A stretch of 30,764 nt of DNA from CBDCME01 sp965218865 (GTDB lineage Bacteria; Pseudomonadota; Alphaproteobacteria; JAAXGF01): contig CBDCME010000023.1 in the NCBI GenBank assembly GCA_965218865.1, forward strand, positions 1 through 30,764, in the 5' to 3' direction. The stretch's first letter is position 1; each line of letters starts with the position of its first letter. Positions 21,558-29,150 of this stretch are shown here, piece after piece. The notes under the pieces are model-generated. The model saw only the letters and a program-made list of their open reading frames with translations, was not told where the DNA came from and did not search any database. Both the position numbers and the translations under genes were made by a program.

Positions 21558-23123
21558 GTCGTCCATGAAGAACCCTGATTTCAAGCTGAAGCGGCGATTG
21601 GGTTTGCGGTGGGGTGCGAGATGTCGCTGAGGAGCGCGGCCAGGATTTGGACAAACAAACGCCTCAGCCATTTGAGGACAAGGCGGTAGTTGTAGCCGGC
21701 GCCGGCGAGGATGGCGTTGATCTTGTCGCCGTCGCGGCCTTTGAGGAAGTTGCGCCCCAGCCTGCCATCGCTCTTGAGATGTCCGATCACGGCCTCGACG
21801 GCGGAGCGCCGCCTGAGCTCCTTCTTGATCGTCGGCGTGATGCCGCGTTTCTGGCCTGATCTAAAGACGCGGTGTTTGTTGGGGTAATCGTGGCCCTGGT
21901 ATCCCTTGTCGACATAGATGCGCTCGGCCGATATCCCCGTCCAGCGTTCCATCTCTTCGATCACCTGCCTCAAGGTGTGGCCATCATAGGGATTGCCGTG
22001 GAAGGCCTTGACGTGGGCGACGAACTGGCCGCCGGGGGGGCGGGAATTGGTCGCCGCCACGGAGACCTTGCAGCCGAACTCGTACGGCTTGTGCGCCTTC
22101 CCTTTGCCGATGCATTCGACCTCGGGCGCGTGGAGCGAATAGACCTTGGGCAAGGGGTCGCGCCGCTTCTGGGTCGACACCCGCTCGGCCAGCCACAAGG
22201 GGCGGCGGAAGATATCCCGTAGGCTCTCCTCCTGGGCCGTCTTGCGGCGGATGTCGCGGACGGTGCGCCCGAGATAGGTCTTGAGCTTGCGCAGGGCCTT
22301 GTTGGCCCGCTTGTGCTGTTTGGCATGGCGGTAGCGGCCTTGCATGATCAACGCCCTCTTGCCCAGGCGGGTATAGGACTGACGCAGGGCAATGCCGTGC
22401 TCCCGTGCCAGTCGCACCAGCCGCTCGCGGGCTCGTTGCATCAGTTTGGCGTCGGTCGGAAAGGCAATCGCCTTCTCTTGTACGGTGGTGTCCACCGTCA
22501 CCCGCTCGAGGTCCTTCTCCCGCAGCGCCCCCACCCGGTGGGCCACGGCCAGGCTCTCCTGGAATACCTTCTCCAAACCTTCCGGCCCGATCCGGTCCCG
22601 CCACCGGGTCATCGACGAGCGCTCCATGGGCAGCTCATGCTGAAAGTACTCTTCGCCGCAGAAGCACTGGAAGTATGGGTCGTAGACCCAGCGCTCGCAG
22701 ACCTCCTCATCCGAGAGATCGAACATATGCTTGAGGATGTGCAGCCCAACCATCAACCGCGTCGGGACCCCCGGCCGACCCTCCTCCGAATACAAGGCTT
22801 CATAGGTCTCGTCGAAGAAAGTCCACGCGATCCGGCCCCCCAACACCACCAACTCGTGGCGCAGGTTGATGATGTTTTCGAACCGCGAGCGGAACAGGTC
22901 CTCTATTCCCGATGACACCTTGCGCGATGGCTTCATCACAGTTCTCCAATCCCAATCGACGGGAGCAGAGAATCACGTTCCGCAACGGAAGGGAATCCCC
23001 AAAATCAATTATTTCAAATCACAAGCTTTTCAGGCCCAAAACCCGTTTTCTTGCAAATCCGATTACTTCGCCAAACCGAAAGAACTACCAACATCAGCCG
23101 CTTACGCGTTCTTCACCGGCGAC
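21558..23123 (-). mobile_element. IS5-family element, copy C (1566 bp)
   Basis: Same ends and length as copies A and B, in the same orientation as A. TA flanks it at 21556-21557 and 23124-23125. The right-hand TA is also the left target site of the adjoining IS630 element, so the two elements share it. One base differs in each terminal repeat (CCATGAAG on the left, CACCGG on the right). Confidence 0.88.
21581..22936 (-). CDS. IS5-family transposase, copy C
   Basis: Full-length, 451 residues, with the same domain layout and catalytic Asp/Asp/Glu as copies A and B. Visible differences are Ile at 243 (DIFRRP) and Asp at 163 (PTDAKLM). Start and ribosome site are as in the other copies. The substitutions lie outside the catalytic motifs, so activity is likely retained. 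Confidence 0.9.
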   Translation of the reverse strand: MKPSRKVSSGIEDLFRSRFENIINLRHELVVLGGRIAWTFFDETYEALYSEEGRPGVPTRLMVGLHILKHMFDLSDEEVCERWVYDPYFQCFCGEEYFQHELPMERSSMTRWRDRIGPEGLEKVFQESLAVAHRVGALREKDLERVTVDTTVQEKAIAFPTDAKLMQRARERLVRLAREHGIALRQSYTRLGKRALIMQGRYRHAKQHKRANKALRKLKTYLGRTVRDIRRKTAQEESLRDIFRRPLWLAERVSTQKRRDPLPKVYSLHAPEVECIGKGKAHKPYEFGCKVSVAATNSRPPGGQFVAHVKAFHGNPYDGHTLRQVIEEMERWTGISAERIYVDKGYQGHDYPNKHRVFRSGQKRGITPTIKKELRRRSAVEAVIGHLKSDGRLGRNFLKGRDGDKINAILAGAGYNYRLVLKWLRRLFVQILAALLSDISHPTANPIAASA

Positions 23124-23125
23124 TA

Positions 23126-24295
23126 ATACCAACCGCCCTTAACATTGACTTGTGCGATCCCACGCTCTGAGGCCGATGGACATGATCTTCCAAGGTTGGT
23201 CGGTCAGGTTGTTCCAGGCTTGGCAAGAGGCCTCGACGATGGCTTCATAGGAGTCGAAGACACGATTGGAGAGCCAGTTCTGGCGGAGGTATTGCCCGAC
23301 ATTTTCGGCGGGATTGAGCTCCGGGGACTTGGGTGGCAAAGGCACGAGGGAGATGTTCTCCGGGATGCCGAGTTTGGCAGTGGTGTGCCATGCGGCTTGG
23401 TCGAGCAGCACGACGGCATGGGCGTTTGGGGCAACGGCCCGGCTGATTTCCTCGAGATGCAGGTCCATGGCTTCAGTATTGGCGCGCGGCATGACCAGCG
23501 CCGCGCCCTCACCGCGCTCGGGGCAGATGGCGCCGAAGAGATACGCCGAAGAGGTCCGTAGGTCCTTGACCTGGCGCGGGCGCGATCCCTTTGGGGCCCA
23601 CTGGCGCACCAGGCTGTTCTTCTGGCCGACGCGCATTTCATCTTGAAACCAAACCTCGATGGGCGTGTCCGGTGGCTGTGCCGCTACGATTTTCGCCAAG
23701 TGTTCGGGAAAACTTTTTTTTAAATTCCTCCTGGGCCCGCGCATCCTGGCCGACGTGGCGCGGGCGCGCGGAAATATGCGAGAACCCGAGCGCGGCCAGC
23801 AGCTTGCCGACGCTCCGCTCGTGATAGTCCACGCCGAAGCGCGTTCGGATCAGTTGCTTGAGATCGATGCAGCGCCAGCGCACGACCCCATCCCGTTCGG
23901 GATCGGGACCGGCCTCGATAGCCCGCGAAAGCGCCGCCATTTGCGACGGCGTCAACCGACGCAACGCCCCGTTCGGCTTGCGGTCGATCAGACCGGCCGG
24001 ACCTCCCGCGTTGAACCGGTGAACCCAATCCCGCAACGTCTGCCGATCCATGCCGCCAATACGCGCCGCGCACGCTCGATCCATCCCATCGTAGATGGCC
24101 GCCATCGACAAAAGCCGTCGCGCCTGGTTCCCATCATCGCTCCGTGCCGCAAGAACACGGACTCTTTCAGCATCAAAGTCGTTTCGCAAAGGAATCGTTG
24201 GCATTGAACACACTCCCTTGTTGCCAACAACCTTGAATCACACAAAACCTAGCGTGTAAACCTTTGCGCGAGTCAAACTCTAGGGCGGTTGGTAT
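23126..24295 (-). mobile_element. IS630-family element (1170 bp)
   Basis: Terminal inverted repeats ATACCAACCGCCCT at 23126 and AGGGCGGTTGGTAT ending at 24295 match over 14 bases. TA flanks both sides (23124-23125, 24296-24297), the hallmark target of IS630/mariner elements. The transposase is in two frames joined at an A8 run. The left end abuts IS5 copy C directly. Confidence 0.88.
23139..24204 (-). CDS. IS630-family transposase, two frames joined at an A8 run
   Basis: Frame 1 starts at the ATG at 24204 (GGGAG 8 bases upstream) and encodes the helix-turn-helix N-terminal half (QTLRDWVHRFNAGGPAGL). It continues out of frame past EEFKKKF. Frame 2, to the stop at 23139, carries the DDE domain: Asp in VWFQDEMRVGQKN, Asp in VVLLDQAAWHT and Glu in SPELNPAENVGQYLR. 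The frames meet at eight A residues on the minus strand (23714-23721 on the plus strand). One A fewer would give a single continuous protein through EEFKKSFPEHLAKI. So this is either programmed slippage, known in this family, or a simple one-base insertion. All domains are present. Confidence 0.8.
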
Positions 24296-24300
24296 TACAT

Positions 24301-24414
24301 ATGGACACCCCGCCCGAGCTTGCGCAGGTGGTAACGAGGTTCCTTGGTGAGGGGGCGAGGCCACAGACAGTTACTACGGGGCTTTCAGAAAACTACTTTA
24401 AGGAATCAACATAA
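24301..24414 (+). CDS. 37-codon frame ending in TAATG with nrtS
   Basis: It begins just after the IS630 right end (MDTPPELAQVVTRFLGEGAR at its start) and ends in TAA at 24412-24414, sharing its last A with the nrtS start. The overlap suggests translational coupling. It lacks a ribosome site, so it may be the tail of a gene cut by the IS pair. It could equally be chance. Confidence 0.3.
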   Translation: MDTPPELAQVVTRFLGEGARPQTVTTGLSENYFKEST

Positions 24415-24947
24415 TGACAACTACAAGAGAACCCGAAGCAAACAAGGAGACATCGATAGACTTGCGCTGGTTGCGGTTCGCGACTCGCGCCACTTTTCTT
24501 CGTGCGGCGATCGTCGCGATAGTAATCGGCAGCATATTGACTCTAGTCAATCAACCTGGCTGGATCGTCGGAAGCGAACCGTTGCGGTTTCAACCGCTCA
24601 TCCTTGTATTCCTGATTCCTTTTGCTGTTGTGACGGTCTCGCAAGTCGCAGGGGCACGCCGGGCGCACATCGATTCCGTCGAGCTTGAAGCGTCAGCTAG
24701 TCCGGAAAGCTTTATAGCCACCGTAGTTTCACACGGCATTCCAGCAAGAGCTGTAGCAATCGGGCTGGTTTTCGGGAGCTTAAACCTAGTCATAGTATTA
24801 TCAGACGCGCTTTTGCGTTCAGGCGATCTCGCAGCGGTGACCGTCGTGCCCCTTGGTCAGGCCTATGTGCTTCCGCTACTGTTCGGATTATTTTCCCAGA
24901 CAATTTCGTACAGGCGTTCAATTCGGAGAGAGACGGTCTATGGTTGA
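24414..24947 (+). CDS. nrtS: NrtS-like nitrate/nitrite transporter protein, tandem-domain form
   Basis: 177 residues with four predicted membrane helices at about 31-46, 60-78, 112-130 and 146-165. The first half has GSILTLVNQPGW and a PFAVVTVSQ segment, resembling NrtS, a small nitrate/nitrite transporter described in cyanobacteria, where NrtS1 and NrtS2 act together. The second half repeats the plan (VFGSLNLVIVLSDALL, LLFGLFSQTISYRRS), so this looks like two NrtS units in one chain. AAGGA lies 8 bases before the ATG. A 71-codon gene overlaps its end by 8 bases. It lies between two IS-rich blocks, which suggests acquisition. The family call is from memory of the motif and is moderate; the substrate is inferred. 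Confidence 0.55.
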   Translation: MTTTREPEANKETSIDLRWLRFATRATFLRAAIVAIVIGSILTLVNQPGWIVGSEPLRFQPLILVFLIPFAVVTVSQVAGARRAHIDSVELEASASPESFIATVVSHGIPARAVAIGLVFGSLNLVIVLSDALLRSGDLAAVTVVPLGQAYVLPLLFGLFSQTISYRRSIRRETVYG

Positions 24948-25155
24948 TGACACCGACAATGTAGCGCCTGGATCGAACGAGCCTTGCTTTAACGTAGACA
25001 GGATTTTCAATGATGTTTCTGAGCCAACTTTTGTCGGAATCAGAACCATCTCTAGCGATATTGCGGCGATGCTGCTGTTCATGGTCGCGGAAACAACGGC
25101 GGATGCCAGCGAAGTCTCAAAGACCATGAGCTTGCAGTCCAGTGACCCGATGTAA
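24940..25155 (+). CDS. Unknown 71-residue protein coupled to nrtS
   Basis: The ATG at 24940 overlaps the nrtS stop region by eight bases, and GGAGAG lies about 10 bases upstream, so the pair is probably co-translated. The protein is acidic and soluble with one mildly hydrophobic stretch (IAAMLLFMVAETTAD). I recognise no family. It could be a regulatory or accessory subunit of the transporter. It could also be the truncated start of a longer gene, since broken IS630 sequence begins about 110 bases downstream. Confidence 0.5.
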   Translation: MVDDTDNVAPGSNEPCFNVDRIFNDVSEPTFVGIRTISSDIAAMLLFMVAETTADASEVSKTMSLQSSDPM

Positions 25156-25665
25156 GGGGCTCTGATTACGGCTCTTCAAGACCTCGCGAGTGGCACACTC
25201 CTAACTCTCACAGAACACATCATACCGAATCGTGAGCTACTAATATCCTAATATGATACCTGACGATCAGGCGGCGTATTTGACGGGGTGGGGGCAGAAG
25301 TAACCGCGCACTCGATCCGATGAACGCTGAATTGCGCGCAAGACGGCGCGGGTATTCTTGTCCAGTTCGTCCTTGGTGCCGGGCTGCGGCTTTTGGCGCA
25401 ACTTCTGCTTGACATCGTTGTTCAAGTATTCGTCCGGGTTGCACTCGGGGGCCGGGAGGTAGAACAGCTCGATCTCGTGGCGATAGCTCAGAGTCCAGGC
25501 CTTGACCCACTTGGCGTGGTGCACCTTCAGGTTATCTATGATCAGGAACACCTTCTGCTTTGCGTCCTTGATCAGCCGCCACAGGAAGATGATGAAGCGA
25601 TCGACGTTGAGCGCCTCATCATACAGCATGAAGCGCATCAGGGCGCGGTTGGAGACGGCCGAAAT

Positions 25666-27745
25666 CAGGAACAATTTTTAGTCGCGGTTGAGGGTTCGGG
25701 ATGAGTGGGATCGTGCTCGGTGCACGGGGTTCGGGGAGCCCCGAGCTTGCCTCGACGACGTCATGGGGACTGCTCGAAGCCACCGGACGGCGTTTTCGGA
25801 TTCGACAGGCACACCGGTCCGCCCGCGCCGCTCGGCGGCACGTCCCGGTCCGGGGGAGAGGCGTGCTGTCTCAGGCGATGGGCGCGGTCATGATCGCGTC
25901 GAGGGCCTCCTGCGCCCGGGCGGCATAGTGCCGGTTGGCCTCGGGCAGATAACGGAAGCGTCCGTCGCAGCGCACGATGGCGATGGCCGCGTTGGTCAAG
26001 CAGGCGAGATTTCTGGGCAGGTGACGCACGTAGGCCCGGCATCGGTCTTCGTCGTAGGTGAAGTCGCGCACGTAGTGCAGGCGGTTCTCGATATGCCAGT
26101 GGTTGCGCACCAGTTCGAGCAACTCCTCGGGTCCGGCGCGCTCTGCGCCGAGCGAGGTGAGGCTCCAGGTCACCTCGATGCTGCGCTTGCCGGTCTTGAG
26201 GATCTCGCGTTCGCGCTCGATGCGCATGGCCTGGCGTCGCCCGTGGAGGTTGGCGTAGCCGTCCCACTCGGCAGCGGAGAGGTCGACGACGGCGCAGCGT
26301 CGGCGCTCGATGCGGCCATGGCCCTTGTCGACGGTTTCGTGCCAGAGCGCATCGCTGAAGTCGATCGCCTTGAGGTCTTCGAAGATCATCTCCTGGTTGT
26401 CCTTGACCGCGCTCATCACGTAGTCGGCGCGACGCCCGAGCAGGCAGCGCGCGGTCTCGTGCTGAGCGTGCATCGCGTCCATGGTGACGATCCGGCCTGT
26501 GAGGTCGAGGCCGCTGGAGAGTTCGCGCACGGCCGGGATTTCGTTGCTCTTGCGGTCGACCTCGACCTGCCCGAGGACCACGCCGGTGTCGTGCTCGACC
26601 GCCGCCACCATCATCCTGCGCCCGTCTTCGGTCTGCTTCGAGGCGCCGCGCAGATCCTTTCCGTCCATGGCGACCGGCGCGTGCGCGCTGCCATGCTGGC
26701 CGGTCCACTGGCTAATCGCGTTGTCCAGGGTCTCTGGCGGCAGGGCGGTGAGGGTCTTGTGGAAGGTGGTGATCGCGGGCGGGGTGTAGCGCTGTTTGGA
26801 AGGGCTCCAGAACGCACCCACCGCCTCGAGCTGCTCCTGGGAGAGCAGGGCGGCGAACTGGGCGAACGCGTTCACCCCCCGGTATCCGGCAAGCCGGGCG
26901 GCGACGGCGATCACCAGAATGGTGTTGAGCGCATAGCGCTTGCCCCGGGCATGGCGGTACTCGGGCACCTCACCCAGACACTCGAACAGGCTGCGCAGCC
27001 GGGGCGCGGCCATCGGCTCGGTGTGCTGCTCGGCGTTCCAGTGTGCCGGCATCCCGGTACGGCTCAGCGCCTCGGGGGCGCCGTCTGTCAGTCCGAACAC
27101 GAAGACCTCCTTGGGCTGACCGTGGTGGCGCCAGCGCGCTGCCCCTCCGGGCTCACGGGCAAAGCCCCGCGTCAGCCCCAGAGAGCGCCAGTTCGACGCG
27201 CGGTAGCAGGTGCCGGCAAATCGCGAGACGTCCACGAACGTCTCCGCCAGAAGAGCCGGATATCCGTGCACCGCCTGGATGTCCTCAGACAGCCGCCGCA
27301 GGCTCAGCCCCAGCACACGGGAGGCCAGGTTCGGCACTCGGCCAGGCGTCAGAATGACGAAGCGCGAGTTGTTGGCGATCAGATGCAGACGCCGGAACTG
27401 CTGCTCGGCCGACCACCCGATCCAGCGATCACGCGCGCCCAGCTTGAACGCGCCGGGCTGCCAGCCGATCAGTGCGAGCCAGGTCTCGCCATGCACCGCG
27501 ACATGGCGCAGGCCCTTGCCGATGACGCCGTGGAACGCCAGGTAGTGGTGCTGCTCCACCAACCGGTCCCAGCGCCGGTGCTCCTGCGCGCCCCAGGTCG
27601 GACGCACCGTGACCGCGCGCAAATCAATGGACGAATCCGAGACCGGCAGCGTCGCCATGACCGGCACACTGCCACACCGAGAATGAAATGGCCAGCGCCG
27701 CGATCACCTCACCCTGATCACTGGGCGGACAAAAAACTAGCCCTG
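25666..27745 (-). mobile_element. ISAs1-family element (2080 bp) with 10-bp target duplication
   Basis: The ends both read CAGG inward and share a TTTTT-x-GTC core: CAGGAACAATTTTTAGTC on the left and CAGGGCTAGTTTTTTGTC on the right, an imperfect inverted repeat. CGGCCGAAAT flanks it directly at 25656-25665 and 27746-27755. A 10-base duplication fits the ISAs1 range of 8-10. The target is an IS630 transposase gene. Confidence 0.85.
25871..27658 (-). CDS. ISAs1-type transposase with N-terminal DUF4338 (DruA-like) domain
   Basis: 595 residues from the ATG at 27658; a GTG three codons upstream is the alternative. Residue numbers count from that GTG. Residues about 30-190 resemble DUF4338, the domain of DruA in Druantia defence systems (LVEQHHYLAFHG, ALIGWQPGAFKLGARDRWIG, ANNSRFVILTP, VLGLSLRRLSEDIQ, GTCYRASNWRSLGLTRGF). 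Residues about 225-590 are an ISAs1/H-repeat transposase: a DDE-associated N-terminal part (LGEVPEYRHARGKRYAL), then Asp335 (AMDGKDLRGA), Asp397 (VTMDAMHAQ) and Glu527 (HWHIENRLHYVRDF). The DDE half of usual ISAs1 enzymes is about 380 residues, so the extra 200 is a true fusion with no stop between. The role of the DUF4338 part is unknown. Confidence 0.82.
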   Translation of the reverse strand: MATLPVSDSSIDLRAVTVRPTWGAQEHRRWDRLVEQHHYLAFHGVIGKGLRHVAVHGETWLALIGWQPGAFKLGARDRWIGWSAEQQFRRLHLIANNSRFVILTPGRVPNLASRVLGLSLRRLSEDIQAVHGYPALLAETFVDVSRFAGTCYRASNWRSLGLTRGFAREPGGAARWRHHGQPKEVFVFGLTDGAPEALSRTGMPAHWNAEQHTEPMAAPRLRSLFECLGEVPEYRHARGKRYALNTILVIAVAARLAGYRGVNAFAQFAALLSQEQLEAVGAFWSPSKQRYTPPAITTFHKTLTALPPETLDNAISQWTGQHGSAHAPVAMDGKDLRGASKQTEDGRRMMVAAVEHDTGVVLGQVEVDRKSNEIPAVRELSSGLDLTGRIVTMDAMHAQHETARCLLGRRADYVMSAVKDNQEMIFEDLKAIDFSDALWHETVDKGHGRIERRRCAVVDLSAAEWDGYANLHGRRQAMRIEREREILKTGKRSIEVTWSLTSLGAERAGPEELLELVRNHWHIENRLHYVRDFTYDEDRCRAYVRHLPRNLACLTNAAIAIVRCDGRFRYLPEANRHYAARAQEALDAIMTAPIA

Positions 27746-27939
27746 CGGCCGAAATCATGCTCTTGGAGATCATCTTGGCGCTCCGGCCAACCACCGGCGT
27801 CCGGCCTCTTGGGGCACGGCCGATCTGGTTGCCGGTCTCGTCGCTCCAGTAGACGATCGCTCTCTCTCGCTTGGCGCGCCTGGCGATCGCCGGATAACGG
27901 ATCAGTTCAATGAGCGGCTAGCCAGTATTGAAAACTCAC

Positions 27940-28107
27940 CCCCAATGCGGTGTCCGTATCATCTTCCATTTCGGCAGCGTCGGCTGAAGCGGGCCTGAAA
28001 ACACTCGTATTTTTTCAGACCATCAAGAACGCTGCGAGTGCCGCACGGAAAATTTCCGATCTGCTGCCACCGGCCTCGATAAAACTGAAAGACGATGAGG
28101 CCAGATG
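27940..28107 (+). pseudogene. Scrap resembling a helicase C-terminal segment
   Basis: A plus-strand frame reads AEAGLKTLVFFQTIKNAASA, like motif IV of superfamily 2 helicases (KTLVF.QT), then SIKLKDDEARW. It stops being protein-like at about 28107, where minus-strand IS91 sequence begins. The upstream boundary is the truncated IS630. The frame stays open through later, unrelated pieces, making a chimera that should not be read as one protein. The assignment is weak. Confidence 0.3.
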
Positions 28108-28108
28108 G

Positions 28109-28201
28109 CTGGCCGAGGCTGACATGGCCGGCGTTGGCTCGGCGCCAAGCGGAACCAAAGGTGCGAAGTATGTCCGCGACCTCCAGCCTTTCTCGCGGCA
28201 T
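28109..28201 (-). pseudogene. N-terminal fragment of an IS91-family transposase
   Basis: The minus strand starts at an ATG (28199-28201) and reads MPRERLEVADILRTF then SAWRRANAGHVSLGQ, the typical IS91 transposase opening. Similarity ends at about 28109. It lies 12 bases after the stop of a tyrosine recombinase remnant. Integrase followed by IS91 transposase is a known two-gene arrangement, which supports both calls. Confidence 0.6.
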
Positions 28202-28213
28202 GAAGCCGCCGGA

Positions 28214-28425
28214 TCAAGCGGGCGGCAGCGGTCCCTGTGTCAGATGCTCCAACGGGCTCTTGACCGCGCGCGGGATGGTGCTGGCGACCTGGCTATAGCG
28301 GGCGGGGGTCTCGATCTTCTTGTGCCCCAGCAAGACCTGGATCACCCGGATATCCCTCGGGTCAAGCCCGAGGGCAGGCTACTGCTCCAAAAGGTGGGTC
28401 CGAGCGTGTGCGGGGAAACGCTCAC
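28214..28425 (-). pseudogene. Decayed tyrosine recombinase (IS91-associated integrase type), C-terminal part
   Basis: The minus strand reads DIRVIQVLLGHKKIETPARY followed by SQVASTIPRAVKSPLEHL to a TGA at 28214. This is the catalytic LLGH..I.TT..Y block of tyrosine recombinases, with the nucleophile Tyr retained. Upstream, HLLEQ is followed by an in-frame TAG and then by sequence in another frame (SPHTLGPTFW), where the conserved Arg of H-x-x-R is lost. It is non-functional. Confidence 0.65.
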
Positions 28426-28516
28426 GAGGGCCAATTCGTTCATTGACGATAGGAGAATTCGATCCAATGTGACCCATGAGGACCCGATTAAGGTGCGGCA
28501 GAGAAGGGAGTTGGCA

Positions 28517-29074
28517 GTGCCCAAACTGCTATGGTTGTTCGTTGCCACTCTTGTGGCTCTCCCTAGCTTCGCCGGTGAATCCGAGAAACGGGAGTCTGAG
28601 AGTGGCGACGGAAAGGTCAAGATCGGCGGAGAGCGTCCGTTCGACGAAGTCAACATTTTCGGTGACTTAGGCAGAATTTTTAGATTGCAGAATACGGAGG
28701 AGAACAAAATATGGTGGGAACGCATGGTACGCGGGGAGGTTGGAAAAGATCGGTTCCTTATTCTTTGCGCGCTGAAAGATGGGAATTGGAAAAACTTGGG
28801 TAACATACGTAATTACCTCGAATTTAAATTCCAAGGAACTTATGCCTGGAGAAATCTGAGAAAGATGCTTGTCCTCATGGCTGGTAGGCCGGGGCAGAAG
28901 TATACACCACGCGACCCGAAGAGCCAGCAAGGTAAGGTGGGAGAAGGTTGGCTGGAGAAAAAACCTCACGCCGCGTTGGGGGGGATTGACACAGAGTGGA
29001 GAATAGAGCCGAGCGTATATCCTCTTCTTTATTTCTTGCTGATGAGTTGCCCTGGGGACGACAGGTGTGAGTGA
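28517..29074 (+). CDS. Exported protein of unknown function, low GC
   Basis: 185 residues from a GTG at 28517, with GGGAG 7 bases upstream. The N-terminus is a classic signal peptide: a Lys, a hydrophobic core LLWLFVATLVALP, and a likely cleavage after SFA. The mature part is charged (ESEKRESESGDGKVK), followed by a folded-looking region with GDLGRIFRLQNTEENKIWW, RFLILCALKDGNWKNLGNIR and NYLEFKFQGTYAWRNLRKML. Two Cys near the end (SCPGDDRC) could pair in the periplasm. I know no matching family. GC content is clearly lower than in the core genes, suggesting transfer. A longer frame from 27950 runs into it, but its first part is built from unrelated scraps. Confidence 0.6.
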   Translation: MPKLLWLFVATLVALPSFAGESEKRESESGDGKVKIGGERPFDEVNIFGDLGRIFRLQNTEENKIWWERMVRGEVGKDRFLILCALKDGNWKNLGNIRNYLEFKFQGTYAWRNLRKMLVLMAGRPGQKYTPRDPKSQQGKVGEGWLEKKPHAALGGIDTEWRIEPSVYPLLYFLLMSCPGDDRCE

Positions 29075-29150
29075 TGGGCCGGGTTGGGCACGTTGGCCAT
29101 CGCCTGTCCAGTCTCGTGGGCCATTGCGTGGGCATCTCAACAAGGCGCCA

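Larger units (their letters stand above)
25267..27920 (-). pseudogene. Second IS630-type transposase, split by the ISAs1 element and 5'-truncated
   Basis: The 3' part (25267-25665) holds VFLIIDNLKVHHAKWVKAW (second Asp) and LPAPECNPDEYLNNDVKQ (Glu region). The 5' part (27756-27920) holds YWSDETGNQIGRAPRGRTPV with the first Asp. Removing 25666-27745 and one copy of the 10-base CGGCCGAAAT restores a continuous reading, SMISAVSNRALMRFMLYDEA, across the join. Upstream of about 27920 a TAG stops the frame and similarity ends, so the N-terminal half is gone. It is a different IS630 from the one at 23126-24295 (different motifs and no shared ends). Confidence 0.8.

Noticed and set aside
25871..27658. 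Complete Druantia defence system suggested by the DruA-like domain
   Set aside because: No druB-E or large helicase gene is nearby, and the domain is fused to a transposase within clear IS ends.
25688..27913. 741-codon open frame on the plus strand
   Set aside because: It lies antisense to the ISAs1 transposase, has Gly/Arg/Ala/His-rich composition and no domain. It is a high-GC shadow frame.
27950..29074. 374-codon plus-strand frame read as one protein
   Set aside because: Its first 190 codons cross a helicase-like scrap and DNA coding on the opposite strand for IS91 and integrase remnants. Only the part from the GTG at 28517 has a ribosome site and signal peptide.
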